Shown here piece by piece: positions 10,481 to 20,494 of a stretch of DNA of 64,000 nucleotides. Location: contig JAUIMM010000113.1 of the NCBI GenBank assembly GCA_031769625.1, positions 11,376,001 through 11,440,000 on the forward strand, given 5' to 3'. The DNA comes from Taudactylus pleione (lineage: Eukaryota > Chordata > Amphibia > Anura > Myobatrachidae). The notes below the pieces were generated by a model. The model searched no databases. It saw nothing but the letters and a program-made list of their open reading frames with translations, and was not told where the DNA came from. Numbering within the stretch: the stretch's first letter is position 1; every line of letters starts with the position of its first letter. A program made the translations under genes and the position numbers.

Positions 10481-10822
10481 GGTGGCCATATACGGTGAGA
10501 TTCAAAAGTTGGTCAGATCAGTTGTACAATTTCCCTTGAAAATTCTTCCCTTCAGATACAGGACGATTTGTATTTAAGATGCAACTATTTCACATAAGAC
10601 CATACGATTTGATCAATCACATCACATAATGTGTGTCAATTCGTGCACGATCAGTTGAGATCTCTCTGCAAACCATCTGATCTGCGATCCAACTAGACGA
10701 AGGCGGGGACGCGCATTGGGGTCGCAGTAGACTCAAAATACAACTATTTTCAAAAGATTAGTCTGTCCAACCTGTAGAAACTGCCCAAATCGTGTGATCA
10801 ATCGTCTCGTGTATGGCCAGGA
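10481..10822. mobile_element. Harbinger-like MITE (GGCCATATAC ends)
   Basis: It starts GGTGGCCATATACGG and ends CGTGTATGGCCAGGA, resembling the ends of the MITEs at 17,557 and 60,945. The flanks TAA (10,478-10,480) and TAA (10,823-10,825) fit a 3-bp TWA duplication, although the termini differ by one base in length. It lies directly beside the preceding palindromic MITE. Confidence 0.6.
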
Positions 10823-10825
10823 TAA

Positions 10826-11288
10826 CTGTTTCAGTATATGTATTGACAAATGTGCCTTACAGATACATGTTTCTAATAATTACTAGCCCTTACAGAAACA
10901 ACATCACAGATATATTTCAGTAAATAATCATTTTCAAAATGAGTGTCTATATTTTTTAACCAAAATTTAAAAAGTAAAAAACCCCCAGATAAATGAGCAC
11001 TAAGGAAAGAAAAACAAAACAGCCTTTATAAAAACAACATACTGTTTTTTGATTTGCAAATATCACATTATTGTAGTTAAATAAATTCCCTTCTGTTTGT
11101 AAAATCTGTGATGTGTTATTATCAGCAAATTGATATACTCAGAAACATGTTGTTATTATGTAATGCCAGCATTCTCATCAATTCAGTTGCATCAAAAAGT
11201 ACAAAAATGACAAAATTAAAATGTTAAATATGGAATAAACAGTCCAGTGATAAGAATATAAAAAATAAAGTAGTCAGGAATAAGGAAC
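10826..11288. other. Unassigned AT-rich DNA
   Basis: No gene or repeat family recognised. Confidence 0.5.
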
Positions 11289-11291
11289 TGA

Positions 11292-11786
11292 GGCCCTGAT
11301 TCAGAGCCGGACGCACTGACATAGCGCTCGCTCTGAATCAGGGCCGTCCCTCTGAATTTAAGAGCGGCCTCCTGGCCGCTCGCATAGCTGTGGGTGACCA
11401 CCTACGGCTACAGCGAGCAGCCAAAATGATGGTCGCGATGGTCAAGACCATCGCGACCATCAGGCTTGCGACAAGACCCTTGCGGTAGGGTCTCGTTGCC
11501 GCAAGCCCTGGAGTGCTTTTGGCTCTATCAGAGCCAAAAGCACTCCCACTGACACCATGGGAACTGACACAATGGGAACGCCTCCGTCTGGGCAGCCACG
11601 CCCACCAAAGGGGGCGTGCTGTCAATCGCCATCGACAGCACGCCCCCTTTGGTGAGAGACCCATAACGACGGCTTGGCCGTCGTTATTTGGGTCTCGCGC
11701 ATGCGCACGACGGAGCTGCCTCCGTCGTGCGCATGCTCACTTGGCCAACATCGACCCGCTTGCGCGAGCGGGTCTGAATTAGGCCC
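11292..11786. mobile_element. 3-bp-TSD MITE (GGGCCTGATTCAG family), copy A
   Basis: The termini are GGCCCTGATTCAG and CTGAATTAGGCCC, flanked by TGA (11,289-11,291) and TGA (11,787-11,789). The interior is a series of nested hairpins, for example the AAAGGGGGCGTGCTGTC arms around 11,625 and the GATGGTCGCGATGGTC region around 11,440. Interiors like this recur at 24,677, 46,862 and 58,154. No protein is encoded. Confidence 0.85.
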
Positions 11787-11856
11787 TGACAGTATTGTAT
11801 CCATCTTATTCCAAACACAGATAAATTGTCAAAAAAAAGGAATCATTGTAAATAAT

Positions 11857-12711
11857 GGGGCTTATGTAATAGGTTACAACTTACAGCCACTGCGGGTACT
11901 CCTGCAAGTCTTTCTGTATATTCAGGGCCGGATTAAGACTTGTGGGGGCCCCGGGGCAACTAAGTTGTGGGGGCCCCAACCAATCAAATAGACACTAACT
12001 TCCTGTTGCCTCTCCTATGTCCCTGCATGATAGTACGACACATGGCAGTAGGGAACATAGGGAGCAGTAGAGCGAGCAGAAAGGAGATCTCTGGGCAGCC
12101 AGGTACAATCTTGCAATGCAAGGTTGCCGGCTGGAGCCCCCCATCACAGCTGCAATGGGCAGTGGAGGGCAAAATGCACATACATGGAGGGGGCCAGGAC
12201 CCGCTGCATTACCTGTCAGGACCCGCCGCGAGTGGTGCGCATCACGCCGTCGGCTGCCGTCTTCATTCTGCCGGAGGTGTTGTCACTGGCCCGGCTTTCA
12301 CAGAGGAGGAGCAGCAGCAGCCTGGGCTTGTAGAATGAGAAGCCAGGCAAGCAAGCAGAGCGCCGAGGAGCACATCTCCGCCGCCTGAGGAAAACCCTGA
12401 CTGGACCCTGGACTGGAAGGTGAGTAGGATAAGGGTGCAACTGCAGTGTGCGAGTCAGCCATGCTTGCGGACGCCGGGTGGGCAACGGAGATAGCAGAGT
12501 GGGCCAGGTCGGGGCAATGTGTGGGGGCCCCTGTACGACCGCCCCGTTCGCCCCGCCTATAATCTGGCCCTGCGTATATTTAAAGCAGTAATCATTTTAA
12601 AGGCGAAACCAAGCTGGTTTTGCTTTTAAAATGATTGCCTCTTTAAAAGTACGGGAAGACTTGCAGGAGTCCCCGCAGCGGCTGCAAGTCGCAACTTATT
12701 ACATAAGCCCC
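11857..12711. mobile_element. Palindromic MITE interrupted by a hAT element
   Basis: The left end GGGGCTTATGTAATAGG matches the right end, whose complement is GGGGCTTATGTAATAAG. The arms continue inward (ACTTGCAGGAGT and its inverse). A 650-bp hAT element splits the left arm at 11,923. A similarly organised element, with AGGCAAAATCAACC repeats and a TACATTTACCCC end, lies at 40,288-40,466. Confidence 0.8.
11923..12572. mobile_element. hAT element (CAGGGCCGGATTA family), 650 bp, non-autonomous
   Basis: The ends CAGGGCCGGATTAAG and CTATAATCTGGCCCTG are inverted. Flanks TGTATATT (11,915-11,922) and CGTATATT (12,573-12,580) give an 8-bp duplication with one change. It sits inside the left arm of a palindromic MITE. 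Removing it and one flank restores arm symmetry. The open frames near 12,120-12,390 show no transposase motifs. Confidence 0.9.
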
Positions 12712-12814
12712 AAAATGTTTATTCCATCTTAAGCATTAGCCAGATTTGGTATTGGGCGACATAAAGCATACACACTAGATTTTGAATGATATGTCGTTCT
12801 AATGCATCTTTGAA

Positions 12815-12955
12815 GAGTGGGAGGAAATCGGAGTACCAGGAGGAATCCTATGCAAACAAGGAGAGCCCTACAAACTCCACACAGAGTTGCCATGATTGGA
12901 AATTGAACTCATGATTTTAGTGCTGCGATGCAGAGATGGTAACCACTACACATAA
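12815..12955 (-). repeat. Old tRNA/L2-type SINE fragment
   Basis: The words 'gtgggaggaaa', 'ctccacacag' and 'ggtaaccactacac' follow the same order as the better copy at 53,033-53,382. The internal promoter is degraded. Only the head and middle remain. Confidence 0.6.
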
Positions 12956-13133
12956 CAAGAAATCACTTCTGCAGGCTGAATACAAACAAATCAGTAACAC
13001 AACATATGTATAGGCGGGACGAGTAAAGGGATTCAGCCCAAGGGGCCAGACATTACATATTGTGAGATTTACTAAGGAAAGAACAGCAATCCCAAAGGGG
13101 TAGAACCAATGAAAAAACATCTAGCCAAAAAAA

Positions 13134-13137
<4 letters not shown>

Positions 13138-13168
<31 letters not shown>

Positions 13169-13215
13169 AATATATATATGTATGATAAGATATATGTATA
13201 TATATATATATATAT
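13138..13215. repeat. TA-rich microsatellite
   Basis: An interrupted (TA)n tract directly abuts the left end of the hAT composite. Confidence 0.9.
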
Positions 13216-14456
13216 TAGGGATGAGCGGGTTCGGTTCCCTGAGAACCGAACCCACCCGAACTTCGGGGATCCGGGGCGATCCGAGCCCAAGCTCGGATCT
13301 CCCTGTCTGCCCCGGATCCCTCTCCCGAGGCAAAACCTCGAGATCTGCTGTCGGATCTCGAGGTTTTGCCTCGAGCGGCCATTTTAAAAAAAATGCCTTT
13401 GCCTTTAATGGGCAAAGTGCTGATTGGCTGACAGAGCCGTCTGTCACGGCTCTCAGCCAATCAGCATTATGGTGCTCATTTGCATGTAGCACGGACTCGT
13501 GAGATCCGTGCTACATGCATCTGTGTGATTGACAGTGACACAGAGCACAGATGGGTCAGTGAGACCCGTCTGTGCTGCTGTGTATTTCAATGACACAGAT
13601 GCACGCACGGACCAGGAGATCCGTGCTACTTGCATCTGTGTCATTGACACAGAGCACTAACGGGTCCGTGAGACCCGTCTGTGCTGCTGTGGTAAAAAAA
13701 AAAAAAAAAAACCTGTGTAAAAAGAGAAAAAAATGGCGTGCCCCCCCCCAAAAAAAGAGCAACCAGCCCCGGGCATTAGTGACCCAGTGCTGGGTGTGCT
13801 TAAATACAGGGGACAAACGACATAGGGGTCCCCTGTACTTAAACACAACCAGCACCGGGCTAGTCAGAACCAGAGCTGGTTGCCAAAATACGGGGGACAA
13901 ACGACGTAGGGGTCCCCCGTATTCTGCGCAACCAGCTCTGGGCTCTGATCCGGTCCTGGTTCTGGAAATACAGGGGAAAAAAATGAGTAGGGTTCCCCTG
14001 TATGTTCCAGAACCAGCACTGGACTTTTTCTAGCGGGGGGCTGATGCCACAGCCAGGGGAGCCCTTTCACCGGGCCCCCCAGCCGCAGCATCAGCCCTGA
14101 CCGCTAGTCAGCCCAGGCCGGGGATCCCTGGAGAGCTGGGGACCCCCCCAATAAAGGGGTCACCCTCTCCAGGGCTCCCCAGGCCCAGGCTGATAGCCCG
14201 GGGCTATCCCCGCCACCCCTGGTGGCGGTGGGTGGCGGGTTGATTGTGTGGTGTGGTGTAAATAAAGAATATCAAACATTGTCTTTACAAGTAGAACTGC
14301 AAGTCCCAGCAAGCCTGCCCCGCATGCTGGTACTTGGAGAACCACAAGTACCAGCATGCAGGGCATTAAGGGCCCACTAGTACCTGTAGTTCACCTGTAA
14401 AAAAATGTTTAAAAAAAACACAGGACACACACACCGTGACAGTATAAGTTTATTAA

Positions 14457-14488
<32 letters not shown>

Positions 14489-16491
14489 GTACACATACTC
14501 ACCTATGTAACCTGTAGCATCGGTCCACTTGTCTGGTAAAGTATCCCTAGGGGACCTGTGAAAAAAAACATACTCACCATCTCCTATGCGAGGTTCTGTC
14601 CTCTTCGTTCCAAAGTAGGCATCCCCGGACTTGGCAAAAAAAAAAAAACGAAAACGCGATCCACGAACTTAGTACCGTTCTATAGAACGGTACTTCCCGA
14701 ATGAGAGCTTAGCGGCGGGGTATCACCATGGAAACCCCGCTGCTAAGCGTTCATTGGCTGAGAGAGGCCATCTCCCGTCTCTCTCAGCCAATGAACGGCT
14801 CCCTCCATTGTAGTCAATGCTGGGAGCCGCAAGGTTATTAAAGTTTACCCTGCGGTTCCCACCATTGACTACAATGGAGGGAGCCGTTCATTGGCTGAGA
14901 GACGGGAGATGACCTCTCTCAGCCAATGAACGCTTAGCAGCGGGGTTTCCATGGTGATACCCCGCTGCTAAGCTCTCATTCGGGAAGTACCGTTCTATAG
15001 AACGGTACTAAGTTCGTGGATCGCGTTTTCGTTTTTTTTTTTTGCCAAGTCCGGGGATGCCTACTTTGGAACGAAGAGGACAGAACCTCGCATAGGAGAT
15101 GGTGAGTATGTTTTTTTTCACAGGTCCCCTAGGGATACTTTACCGGACAAGTGGACCGATGCTACAGGTTACATAGGTGAGTATGTGTACATGTGTGTGT
15201 GTGTATGTATGTTTAATAAACTTATACTGTCACGGTGTGTGTGTCCTGTGTTTTTTTAAACATTTTTTTTACAGGTGAACTACAGGTACTAGTGGGCCCT
15301 TAATGCCCTGCATGCTGGTACTTGTGGTTCTCCAAGTACCAGCATGCGGGGCAGGCTAGCTGGGACTTGCAGTTCTACTTGTAAAGACAATGTTTGATAT
15401 TCTTTATTTACACCACACCACACAATCAACCCGCCACCCACCGCCACCAGGGGTGGCGGGGATAGCCCCGGGCTATCAGCCTGGGCCTGGGGTGCCCTGG
15501 AGAGGGTGACCCCTTTATTGGGGGGGTCCCCAGCTCTCCAGGGATCCCCGGCCTGGGCTGACTAGCGGTCAGGGTTGATGCTGCGGCTGGGGGGCCCGGT
15601 GAAAGGGCTCCCCTGGCTGTGGCATCAGCCCCCCGCTAGAAAAAGTCCAGTGCTGGTTCTGGAACATACAGGGGAACCCTACTCATTTTTTGTCCCCTAT
15701 ATTTCCAGAACCAGGACCGGATCAGAGCCCAGAGCTGGTTGCGCAGAATACAGGGGACCCCTACGTCGTTTGTCCCCCGTATTTTGGCAACCAGCGCTGG
15801 TTCTGACTAGCCCGGTGCTGGTTGTGCTTAAGTACAGGGGACCCCTATGTCGTTTGTCCCCTGTATTTAAGCACACCCAGCACTGGGTTACTAATGCCCG
15901 GGGCTGGTTGCTCTTTTTTGGGGGGGTGCACGCCATTTTTTTCTTTTTTTACACAGGTTTTTTTTTTTTTTTTTACCACAGCAGCACAGACGGGTCTCAC
16001 GGACCTGTCATTGCTCTGTGCCAATCACACAGATGCATGTAGCACGGATCTCCCGGGTTCGTGCTACATGCAAATGGGCACCATAACGCTGATTGGCTTC
16101 CTGTCTGCCACTGCAGTGCCACTCCTAGATGGGCCACGTGTTTGTGCCGCCCCCTTGTGTCGCTTAGCATAGTCATCCAGCTTCCTCGGTACAACCTTTT
16201 GGCCTAAAAACAATATTGTGAGGTGTGAGGTGTTCAGAATAGAGTGGAAATGAGTGGAAATTAATGTTATTGGGGTTATTAATAGCGTAGGAACAAAAAA
16301 AGGCCCATTTATGTGATTTTAGCGTTTTTTTTTTATTTTTTAAGAAAAAATCCAGATCCAAAACACAAAACCCAGAACCCAAAACACGGAAGGGTGGTTT
16401 TGGCAAAACCAATCCAGATCCAAAACACGAAGAAAGATCCAGATCCAAAACCAAAACACAAAACACGAAAAGTGTCCGGTGCACACCCCTA
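13216..16491 (+). mobile_element. hAT composite carrying a giant inverted repeat
   Basis: The left end is TAGGGATGAGCGGGTTCGG and the right end CCGGTGCACACCCCTA, the two different termini of the hAT family seen in copies 1 and 2. The flanks are ATATATAT on both sides, compatible with an 8-bp duplication inside a TA microsatellite. About 240 bp of 5' end and 395 bp of 3' end (16,099-16,491, nearly identical to 7,377-7,766) enclose a 2.64-kb foldback. There is no transposase, so movement would need the enzyme from another copy. Confidence 0.8.
13455..16098. repeat. Giant inverted repeat, arms of about 1.25-1.38 kb
   Basis: The left arm runs 13,455 to about 14,831 and the right arm about 14,850 to 16,098, with a loop of about 18 bases. 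Wherever I compared them the arms match apart from scattered substitutions; the left is longer because of a local duplication of about 130 bp around 13,540-13,670. The arms carry their own inner hairpins (GCTTAGCAGCGGGG, TTCATTGGCTGAGAGA), a (CA)n tract and three blocks of CAGGGGACAAACGACRTAGG-type sequence. A single related arm lies at about 26,090-27,150. A transcript would form a very long double-stranded RNA. Confidence 0.9.
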
Positions 16492-16607
16492 ATATATATA
16501 TATATATATAGTTCCAAAAATTGTCTAGTGTGTACGCACCTTTAGTTCAGCTAAAGTGCACAGTGTTAAAGATCAAGATGGCAGTATTTGTGGAGGAATA
16601 TACATTT

Positions 16608-16647
16608 GCCCAAATCACCCAATATCGGCTCATTGGGTGATTTGGGC
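16608..16647. repeat. Perfect 16-bp hairpin
   Basis: GCCCAAATCACCCAAT (16,608-16,623) and its exact inverse (16,632-16,647) are separated by 8 bases. It may be the centre of an old MITE whose edge reads GTGTGTACGCACC at 16,530. Confidence 0.6.
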
Positions 16648-16649
16648 AG

Positions 16650-17200
16650 AGGAAAGGGATTTGATTTTTGTACCATCTGTGAGCAGGCAGAGACCCAGCT
16701 CACATTTCTATGCGTACATTGACTGCAGTAAACCAAAGCTATAAACACTCGAAAGTATCACATGTAACAAAGATATTCCTGACTTCTCCTCTGTCATGAA
16801 TAATTAAAGCCATCAAGAAGGTTAAACAGAAAAGTATTTACCCCCCTCCCCAAAAATTTAATTTTTTTTTATTCAATAAAAGGTTGGTAGTAGAGTGGAA
16901 AGAGATTGGACGTGATGTGACATACAGTATGTAGTCATGCACAGCTAGGTGGACTTGCACTTTCAGGGGTTGTTTAAGTGGACAAAAGCCATGTACCTCA
17001 TAAATGCGCTGAGCGAACCTTGGATGGTGCATCAGTGCAAAACCAAGGCACAAGTGTACAGTGTACATTAGGTCCACTGACCCCCATTATGGGGGTATGA
17101 GATAAAACAATTCCTGATTCACTGTAGATGGGTATGTGTAGAAGTTTATACAATCTTTGGGAGAATGTTCTTCATCCTTTTATTGTATCTAGAGTATCCA
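16650..17200. other. Unassigned non-coding DNA
   Basis: No gene or repeat family recognised. Confidence 0.5.
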
Positions 17201-17275
17201 GTCATATGGTTGACATTCACCATGTCGACAACCATAATGTCAACACTGGAATGTTGATATAGTTCAACATGTTGA

Positions 17276-19057
17276 GAAAAAAAGGGTGTTTATTTACTCC
17301 GCACAGAATATGCACATAAATATTCATACAAGATATAGTTGATCAAAATGTAAGGAATAGTACAAGATATAATATCTCACCGTAATAACTCATATTGGCG
17401 GTGCTCCCCAGAGCCAGATTATGCTTTAGATACAAAGAAACAGAAAAAAGAAGGCTCTTTTTGGGGGGCACTCTTATGTTTAAACAAAATGATAAAATAT
17501 AACTTTTATTTCTTGACCTATAAAATATGGTTCCTCAAAGGTAACCGAAAGGGTAATGCTGGGCATACACGGCAAGATAAAATGCCTGTCAGACCGACAG
17601 ACATTTTATCTGGCCGGCTGCCAGCCGCAGATGTCGCCGGCATACACTGTGAGAGAAATCTCACAGTGTATAGCCCGACATCTGCGCTCCGCCCCCGGGG
17701 GAGGAGACATTTCCCTGTTCCTTCCATAGGAAGGAACACAGGAAATGTCTGTCTGTCGGCCGCGCTGGGCATACACTGCCCGTTGCGGCCGACAGTTACC
17801 GGGTAAATATCGCATCGGACGGGCATGCTGGACAATCCAGCATGCCCGACCGAGCAATATTTAACCCTCGGTCGCGTCCCCCCACGCTACAATAATCGCG
17901 GCGATCCGCCGATATCGGGCGGATCGTCCCGATAATTGCAGCGTGTATAGCCAGCATAAGTCATAGTATAGGTAGGACTACTAACAATTAACAAACATGT
18001 GACAATAACATACAACACAGATATAAATAAATATGAAGATACTTATATATGACAGAAATCTTTACCAGTATAGATTGAGAACAGGAGGTTCTCATAAAAG
18101 ATAAATCTCCTTATTGTATAAAGGAATTATATTACTCTTGCCTGTGACTTTGTTCATGCATTTAACTTAGCACCTCCATGGTCTGGGTACTATGTGCACT
18201 ATGTTAGAATCCAAGATATGTGGTGAATCACACATAAATGTAAATAAACATCAAAAGTGGAATATTGCGTTCATCACATGCTTAATCATGACATACATAG
18301 CCTGTTGGGCTTGGTCACCCGCACTACGTAATATTTTATCATTGATGCCTATGCATATATTTGTTTCTCTAATAGTATATCTTGATTCTTCCATATAGTA
18401 GATACAGTATATCCATCATTGCTGCATCTTAGGACTACATATTGGAGATACCAATATACTTGTATATATCAGGCCATATGTACTAAGCTCACTCATACTA
18501 GGAGGTATACCCTGCATGAGAACTTCTGTTCTCAAATTATCTTGTAAAAGATTTTCGCTGATTCTTTTTCTGTATATATTTATGTGTTTTATGTATGTCA
18601 TGATTAAGCATGTGATGAACGCAATATTCCACTTTTGATGTTTATTTACATTTATGTGTGATTCACCACATATCTTGGATTCTAACATAGTGGACATAGT
18701 ACCCAGACCATGGAGGTGCTAAGTTAAATGCATGAACAAAGTCAAAGGGAAGAGTAATATAATTCCTTTATACAATAAGGAGATTTATCTTTTAGGAGAA
18801 CCTCCTGTTCTCAATCTTTACTGGTAAAGATTTCTGTCATATATGTCTATTCATATTTATTTATTTCTGTGTTGTATGTTATTGTCACATGTTTGTTAAT
18901 CGTTAGTAGTCCTACCTATACTATGACTTACCCTTTCGGTTACCTTTGAGGGACCATATTTTATAGGTCAAGAAATAAAAGTTATATTTTATCATTTTGT
19001 TTAAACATAAGAGTGCCCCACAAAGAGAGCCCTTCTTTTTTTCTGTTTCTTTGTATC
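17276..19057. mobile_element. 1.8-kb insertion flanked by 18-bp direct repeats
   Basis: The 18-bp sequence TATAGTTCAACATGTTGA occurs at 17,258-17,275 and again at 19,058-19,075, bracketing the insertion within a TGTCGACA-type repeat (motifs at 17,200-17,260 and 19,075-19,550). Inside are long inverted arms. An 18-bp duplication is longer than standard DNA transposons make, and more like target-primed insertion, but no reverse transcriptase is present. Class unknown. Confidence 0.6.
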
Positions 19058-19059
19058 TA
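17427..19059. repeat. 470-bp inverted repeat, left arm split by a MITE
   Basis: The left arm 17,427-18,300 (about 470 bp once a 403-bp insertion is removed) pairs with the right arm 18,590-19,059. Examples are TAGATACAAAGAAACAG against CTTTGTATCTA, GAATATTGCGTTCATCACA against its inverse near 18,620, and ATGACATACATA against TATGTATGTCAT. The unique loop is 18,301-18,589. The arms include the phrase AATATAACTTTTATTTCTTG, and similar phrases occur in the foldback element at 60 kb and near 43,010. Confidence 0.9.
17557..17956. mobile_element. Harbinger-like MITE with TAA duplication, 400 bp
   Basis: Ends TGCTGGGCATACACG and CGTGTATAGCCAGCA are inverted repeats; flanks are TAA (17,554-17,556) and TAA (17,957-17,959). 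The opposite, uninterrupted arm of the host palindrome reads (in complement) CCGAAAGGGTAAGTCATAG, showing the empty site with a single TAA. A 3-bp TAA duplication fits PIF/Harbinger. The interior is GC-rich nested hairpins with no transposase. Confidence 0.9.
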
Positions 19060-19075
19060 TAGTTCAACATGTTGA

Positions 19076-19550
19076 CAGACATCCTCGGAATATCTACATA
19101 TTCACAATGTTGACATCTGAAATGTCACCACATGAAATGTCGACAGTCTCAGAATGCCGTCGGTTAGAGTTGGGCACCGCAGGGAGGGTTAAGTTTGGTC
19201 TGCTGGGGTAGTATGGGGTTAGGCTGTGGGGGAGGAAAATAGGGTTAGGCTATTGGGGGGTGTTAGGCACTAGGGGGATTGGGCTAGGGCGAGTATATGT
19301 ACTGGAAACACCGATGCATGAGTTCAATCCACCAGAACTGACAGTCACTTGAAAGATTTGATCCAGAAATTGCTGGAAACGCCGCTGCTGCCTCGACCAG
19401 GTAAGTAAATGCTGGGCCACTAGGGACGTTATGTCGACATTTTATCATGTCCACATGTCATCCGTGTAGATATGATGAATGTCGAAATCGTCATTGTCAA
19501 TATGTTAAGCAGGATAACATGCTAATGTATGATGTGAGAACAGTCAAACC
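19076..19550. repeat. TGTCGACA-rich repeat with GTTAGGC minisatellite
   Basis: It contains repeated ATGTCGACA-type words at both edges and a core of degenerate GGGGTTAGGCTRTGGGGG units (19,190-19,290). The core resembles the complement of the telomere-like minisatellite at 63,640-63,900. Dispersed repeat of unknown class. Confidence 0.5.
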
Positions 19551-19867
19551 AACATTCCACACCCATACCTAGTGCCTCCACCCAAACCTCCGACCAGTGA
19601 CCAGTCCACTAAGGAGGTTGGCTTGTTGAAAACCTTGATGCAAACTTATATACCTGCCATTCCTGAATAATTATTGCAATCATTGCACTTCTTTAAGAGT
19701 AGACTGATGTACTTTGCAGTAACAGTACACATACTGTACACTGAATTGTAATAACAGGAAAAAATATATATATTATTATTCAGGAACAAGCTAGAATAAA
19801 ATGTTAGTCATAACACAATATCCAACAGAGTTTTTGTATATATAATGATAGAGATATGGCTATATAT
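19551..19867. other. Unassigned AT-rich DNA
   Basis: No gene or repeat recognised. It ends in a short TATATAT run beside hAT copy 2. Confidence 0.5.
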
Positions 19868-20494
19868 TAGGGGTGTGCACTGGCCACTTTTCGTGTTTTG
19901 GTTTTGGATCTGGGTCTTTCTTCGTGTTTTGGATCTGGATTGGTTTTGCCAAAACCACCCTTCCGTGTTTTGGGTTCTGGGTTTTGTGTTTTGGATCTGT
20001 ATTTTTTTTTTAAAAAAGCATAAAAACAGCTAAAATCACAGAATTTGTGGGTTTTCTGCTCCTATGCTATTATTAACCTCAATAACCTTAATTTCCACTC
20101 ATTTCCAGTCTATTCTGAACACCTCACACCTCACAATAGTGTTTTTATGTCCAAAAGGTTGCACCGAGGTAGCTGGATGACTATGCTAAGCGACACGAGT
20201 AGGCGGCACAAACACGTGGCCCATCTAGGAGTGACACTGCAGTGGCAGACAGGATGGCAGTTTGAAAAACTAGGCCCCAAACAGTACATAAAGCAAAGAA
20301 AAAAAAGAGGTGCAAGATGAAATTGTCCTTGGGCCCGTCACCCACCCTTATGTTGTATAAACAGGACATGCACACTTTAGCAAACCAATCATTTCAGCGC
20401 CAGGGTTTGCCACCCGACTGTGGCTGAAATGATTGGTTCGTTTGGGCCCCCACAAAACAAGCTGGCAATTAATCTGTCCCTGCACAAACTGGCT

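Noticed and set aside
13121..13492. Frames with Tyr/Ile runs; similar ones at 29,175, 50,568 and 50,722
   Set aside because: They are translations of TA microsatellites.
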